Positions 14,895 through 18,062 of a DNA stretch of 18,062 nucleotides are shown here, piece after piece. Where the stretch lies: contig JAISNG010000070.1 of assembly GCA_031276365.1 (NCBI GenBank), positions 1 to 18,062 of the forward strand, given 5' to 3'. This DNA comes from Campylobacteraceae bacterium (lineage in GTDB: Bacteria; Campylobacterota; Campylobacteria; Campylobacterales; Campylobacteraceae). Each line of letters starts with the position of its first letter. The first letter of the stretch is position 1. A program made the translations under genes and the position numbers. The notes beneath the pieces are model-generated. The model had not been told where the DNA came from. It searched no databases and worked only from the letters and a program-made list of their open reading frames with translations.

Positions 14895-16859
14895 CTATCT
14901 GTGCAAGATGTTATTCCAGTACTCGTTGCTGCCGAACTGTATATCATCGCTGCTTGCAACAGGTGTGGAAGGAGTGTTTCCTGTTCTTTTTTGAAGCTCC
15001 TCTTGGAGTTGTTTACTGAAAGCATCCTGTACTTGGTCTATTTCGGCAAGATGTGCTTTTAACTGTGAGAGTTCACTGCTGGAATTTACTATATAAGGAG
15101 TTAAAATCAACACGATATTTACTTGGTCGTTGATATCGCTGGAGTGCGTAAAAAAAGTTCCGACTATAGGTATATCTCCCAAAAGAGGGACTTTGTTGCT
15201 GTTTTTCGTAGCTTTGTTGCGCATAAGTCCTCCGATATCGGCGCTTTCGCCATGTCTGACTATGGCTGTTGCAACTACTTCTCTTTTTGTTGTAGTCGGC
15301 ATGCCGCCGCTTCCGCCGCTTCCGTCCAATACGTCTTCTATCGTAGCCTCTATCTGCAAAGATACTTTTCCGTCATTTGCGATTCTTGGTTTTACCTTCA
15401 GAGTCAAACCTATATCCTCTCTTGTGTATGTGTTTCTTGTCAAATCCGTAGTACTGTCAGAGTTTGTAGCGGAAGTGATGATGGATTGGGTTTGTCCGAC
15501 GTATATTTTGGATTCAATATTATTTACGCAAAGCAGTGAAGGCTCGGAGATAATATTAGCCGCGCCGTTTGTTTTCAAAAAATCTATAGACGCGCCAAGA
15601 GCCAAACCTGACTTGATATCCTCTATACTTATAGCCGAACTGAGTACGGGAGAGAGCGCAAGTGCGCTGCCGCCCATGTTCATGGCAAACGTGTACAATC
15701 CGTCCGATGTTGCCCTGCCGCCTTCAAGTCCGTATTGTACGCCTATTCTCTGCGAAGCTGTTTCGCTGATTTCAACGATTTTTGCCTTTACATAGACCTG
15801 TTTTTGCTCCTTGTCAAGCTCGCTTATTATCCCTTTTATAATCTCATAATCTTTTTGCGCAGCCAAAACTACGATGGAGTTGCTCGCTTCGTCCAAAGAG
15901 AGCAGCGGTTTGTTTATATTTGCCGCTTTTGCCGTGGGATTTTGCGTAAATGCCATCGTTTTATTGCCGCCGATTATGCCTGATGGAGATGCCGTAAGCG
16001 CATTGGAGGAGAGGATCTCGCTTAGTATCTTGTGGATATTTTTGGCTTCAGTATTGTTAAGTTGTATCACTCTTGTAACCATTTGAAATGACTCTTGACC
16101 CTTGTCCATGTTGGCTATAATATCTTTCAGCCTCTCTATATTTTCCAGCGAACCTACGGCAATAACTCCGTTATCGGCTTTATTTTCATACAATGATACT
16201 TTCTCTCTTTCTATTTTTTCGTTAAAAACGCTCTTTGCGATAGACTGCAAAACGGGAAAAATCTGCTCTATATCGGCATTGTACATTTTGATAAAAGCCA
16301 CTTCGGAAGCTACGTTTTGCTCCATGAGAGTTATAACTTTTTTTATGGTTTCTATATTTTTCGGAAAGTCCGTTATGACAATCATATTATTCTCTTTTGA
16401 GGAGACAAATTTAGCGGAGATTGAAGCAAGATGCCTTACTTTACTGATAACCTCATCAACATTCAAACCCTTTATCCTCACCGCATGCGTAACCATCTGC
16501 GCATAACCTTGAGATTTGCCGACTACGGGCAGATTGTACTGCGCGACCATATTGCTTCTTACTACCTCCATGTATGAGCCGTGGTCTACCATAGTAAAGC
16601 CTTTTGAGGCGAGAGTGGACTGCAGTATAAACAGTACCTCCTGCTTTGTTACGGGCTTTGTGGAGACAAACTCTACTTTGCCTGATATTGTTTCTTGAAG
16701 CAGTATGTTTTTATTTAAAACGTTTGAAACAAGCCTTACAAAATCAGTAATCTCCAAATCTCTAAAGTTTATATCAACCGTAGAATCCGCGTCATTAACG
16801 CTTTGGGCATTTAAACTTGCCGTCAAAAAAATGCACATGAGTATCTTAATAAATCTCAT
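14895..16859 (-). CDS. gspD: Type II secretion outer-membrane secretin GspD
   Basis: It forms the outer-membrane channel of the T2SS. I choose ATG 16859 (654 residues) over the upstream in-frame ATG 16880 because GGAG sits eight bases before the second, and the product then starts with a clean signal peptide, MRFIKILMCIFLTASLNA, cut before Gln 19. N0 covers about 28-100 (VDINFRDLEITDFVRLVSNVLNKNILL...). N1-N3 repeats follow to about 330 (VRHLASISAKFV, IVITDFPKNIETIKKVITLME). The secretin core follows with VYVKAKIVEISE and the signature VPLLGDIPIVGTFF (557-570), then LILTPYIV. The C-terminal 65 residues are hydrophilic and may bind a pilotin. No lipobox is seen. It overlaps gspC by 14 bases and precedes gspE by seven. 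Confidence 0.93.
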   Translation of the reverse strand: MRFIKILMCIFLTASLNAQSVNDADSTVDINFRDLEITDFVRLVSNVLNKNILLQETISGKVEFVSTKPVTKQEVLFILQSTLASKGFTMVDHGSYMEVVRSNMVAQYNLPVVGKSQGYAQMVTHAVRIKGLNVDEVISKVRHLASISAKFVSSKENNMIVITDFPKNIETIKKVITLMEQNVASEVAFIKMYNADIEQIFPVLQSIAKSVFNEKIEREKVSLYENKADNGVIAVGSLENIERLKDIIANMDKGQESFQMVTRVIQLNNTEAKNIHKILSEILSSNALTASPSGIIGGNKTMAFTQNPTAKAANINKPLLSLDEASNSIVVLAAQKDYEIIKGIISELDKEQKQVYVKAKIVEISETASQRIGVQYGLEGGRATSDGLYTFAMNMGGSALALSPVLSSAISIEDIKSGLALGASIDFLKTNGAANIISEPSLLCVNNIESKIYVGQTQSIITSATNSDSTTDLTRNTYTREDIGLTLKVKPRIANDGKVSLQIEATIEDVLDGSGGSGGMPTTTKREVVATAIVRHGESADIGGLMRNKATKNSNKVPLLGDIPIVGTFFTHSSDINDQVNIVLILTPYIVNSSSELSQLKAHLAEIDQVQDAFSKQLQEELQKRTGNTPSTPVASSDDIQFGSNEYWNNILHR

Positions 16860-17658
16860 ATTCAAACTCCTTCTTTTCATTATTTCTCATCACTTCCAAT
16901 TTCACTTTGCTGTAAGATTTGGCATTGCTGTAGATATCAAGAACGCTTGAATAGTTATCAAGCCTGATTCCGTTGAAGCTTTGTATTATATCACCCGAAC
17001 GCAGTCCGATTTTTGCAAAAATAGAATTTCTATTTACGCTAAGCACTCTAAAGCCCTCCAATTTCCCGTCTTTCATGACCTCTTTAAAACCTATATTTTT
17101 AAATACCGTATCTGGATTTGCCAAAAACTGGTCTATATCGCTTCTTTTCACAATATTTATATATGCTTCGTCCGAATTTTGCTTTACGTTGCTGCCTGGT
17201 CTGTTATTGACAATAGGCGCAGCGGGAGATATTGTCGTACTCTCAGTAAGCGCCAACCAATAATCCTTGTCGTTTTCCTTGAGAAAAACTCCGTTTTGTT
17301 TTATCTCGCCGACTACATACTGCTTGTATCTGTCTGCAGTTTTCAAAATCTCCGAAGAGCTGCCGTCGCCGATAATGGCAAACGCGCTTTTGCCGCCCTC
17401 TTCTTTATATACCGCCAAAAGTTTCAAACTGCTTATCTGCGAAGTCTGTATATTTGAAAGCACGCCGCTTTGAGGTACCTGCGAAAACAAAGAGAAAGCG
17501 TAAGCGTTAAAATTTATCATATCCTTGCCGCCGCTTAACTCCACGCCGCTTTTGGGCAAAAATAGAAACAACAAGAGCGATATACTTTTTGCTATGGCTA
17601 TAAAAATTAAGATTTTAAAGATAACGCTCAGCGTTTTATTATTTAAAAGACGATTCAT
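16846..17658 (-). CDS. gspC: Type II secretion inner-membrane protein GspC with PDZ domain
   Basis: This is a 270-residue bitopic inner-membrane protein that links the inner-membrane platform to the secretin. ATG 17658 has GGAGA eight bases upstream. A short cytoplasmic tail is followed by one membrane helix at about 11-35 (LSVIFKILIFIAIAKSISLLL). The periplasmic homology region is at about 60-145 (LKLLAVYKEEGGKSAFAIIGDGSSSEILK...YVVGEIKQNGVFL). A Pro/Asn-rich linker leads to a PDZ-type domain at about 185-270 (EGFRVLSVNRNSIFAKIGLRSGDIIQSFNGIRL). This order is that of GspC, including the PDZ form seen in Klebsiella-type proteins. It overlaps the upstream gene by 20 bases and gspD by 14, so translation is probably coupled. 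Confidence 0.88.
   Translation of the reverse strand: MNRLLNNKTLSVIFKILIFIAIAKSISLLLFLFLPKSGVELSGGKDMINFNAYAFSLFSQVPQSGVLSNIQTSQISSLKLLAVYKEEGGKSAFAIIGDGSSSEILKTADRYKQYVVGEIKQNGVFLKENDKDYWLALTESTTISPAAPIVNNRPGSNVKQNSDEAYINIVKRSDIDQFLANPDTVFKNIGFKEVMKDGKLEGFRVLSVNRNSIFAKIGLRSGDIIQSFNGIRLDNYSSVLDIYSNAKSYSKVKLEVMRNNEKKEFEYEIY
16867..16870 (-). promoter_or_regulatory. Ribosome binding site that decides the gspD start
   Basis: GGAG on the minus strand (inside AAGAAGGAG) is followed by seven bases and ATG 16859. The alternative ATG 16880 lies upstream of this site and would add seven residues before the signal peptide. Confidence 0.7.
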
Positions 17659-18062
17659 ATACCAACTCTCCGTCTATATCTTTGAACTCTCTGTAAATGC
17701 TCGGATATTTTTGCTTGAAACTCTCATGCGGCTTTAAAACAAGATAGATATTTTTGCTGTACATGTTATAATTTCCGCTGATTTCGCCAAATTCGCCGTT
17801 TAAATTCAGCCACAATTTTATCGGATAAAACGGTGTAAACTTTATCTTTACAGCGTCAATTTTGTCAGGCACAAAACTCTGAAAATGTTTCGCAATCCGA
17901 ACATTTTCAAGCTCTATCTCGTTGTACACAATAAACGGCGCGGCGCTTATCTCATCTATGCGCGCGGCTTCATCGCCAAAATACGACACAACAGCGTCTT
18001 TCGCCTTGAAAATACCCAGAAAATCGCTTAAAGTTTCATTGCTTAAGATGACTTGATGTTCA
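17639..18062 (-). CDS. GspN-like type II secretion accessory protein (5' end outside window)
   Basis: The frame is open to the window edge (codons from 18061), so at least 140 residues are visible and the start is upstream; a GTG at 17989 is only an internal codon. The visible part is rich in beta-strand-like alternation (VRIAKHFQSFVPDKIDAVKIKFTPFYPIKLWLNLNGEFGEISGNYNMYSKNIYLVLKP), with no cysteine and no membrane helix. Its place just before gspC with a 20-base overlap, and the style 'GEFGEISGNY...', suggest the GspN family, a periplasmic or membrane-anchored T2SS component with an unsettled role. I hold this loosely: sequence similarity is weak by eye, and it could be another unnamed T2SS protein. 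Confidence 0.5.
   Translation of the reverse strand, partial: EHQVILSNETLSDFLGIFKAKDAVVSYFGDEAARIDEISAAPFIVYNEIELENVRIAKHFQSFVPDKIDAVKIKFTPFYPIKLWLNLNGEFGEISGNYNMYSKNIYLVLKPHESFKQKYPSIYREFKDIDGELVYESSFK

Noticed and set aside
14888..15025. Longer GspE beginning at 15025
   Set aside because: The extra 46 residues lie inside the gspD coding end and lack GspE character; ATG 14887 follows the gspD stop directly.

Overview
The window looks like a chromosomal segment of a Campylobacterota (Epsilonproteobacteria) member, probably a free-living relative of Sulfurimonas or Sulfuricurvum. The basis is the AT-rich, TTG/GTG-tolerant coding style, the 421-residue LeuC, pseudopilins with Ala at the -1 cleavage position, a long poly-G tract inside a surface-glycan gene (the contingency-locus style of this phylum), and a coiled-coil protein ending in a helical motif I associate with glycan clusters of this group. 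The genus is an inference.

Layout. (1) 1-4769, plus strand: a tightly spaced surface-polysaccharide operon. It holds the end of a coiled-coil protein, a two-domain GT2 glycosyltransferase, a discoidin-like/glycosyltransferase-like gene whose frame is broken by a run of 12 G, and a WcbI-like gene cut by one in-frame TAA. (2) 4784-5842: a decay zone. It has a truncated paralogue of the discoidin-like N-terminus, abutted by a HigB/HigA-like toxin-antitoxin pair that keeps a near-consensus promoter and a dyad operator but carries frameshifts in both genes. (3) 5918-6670: an intact SAM-dependent methyltransferase. (4) 6671-8331: about 1.66 kb with no credible gene, filled with diverged copies of a CGTCATTCCCG-type interspersed repeat in both orientations, including one perfect ATTCCC-N8-GGGAAT palindrome and a 65-66 bp periodic CATATG array. 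(5) 8332-10889: UDP-glucose 6-dehydrogenase overlapping a GT2 glycosyltransferase. (6) 10945-12210: leuC. (7) 12407-18062, minus strand: a type II secretion operon with overlapping genes, in transcription order a GspN-like protein (cut by the window edge), GspC, GspD, GspE, and two pseudopilins (GspI-like and GspJ-like). It is convergent with leuC across a nested palindrome.

How they work together. Regions 1, 3 and 5 plausibly make and decorate a variable cell-surface glycan: Ugd supplies UDP-glucuronate, the glycosyltransferases extend the chain, and the methyltransferase, WcbI-like and discoidin-like proteins modify it. The poly-G tract is the most interesting element. One base fewer (11 G) joins the two halves into a 398-residue protein, so this copy reads as a phase-OFF state, or as a homopolymer miscall. 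The T2SS operon is a separate envelope function. No new enzyme system was identified; the novelty lies in the switchable and decaying glycan locus and the repeat-rich intergenic region.
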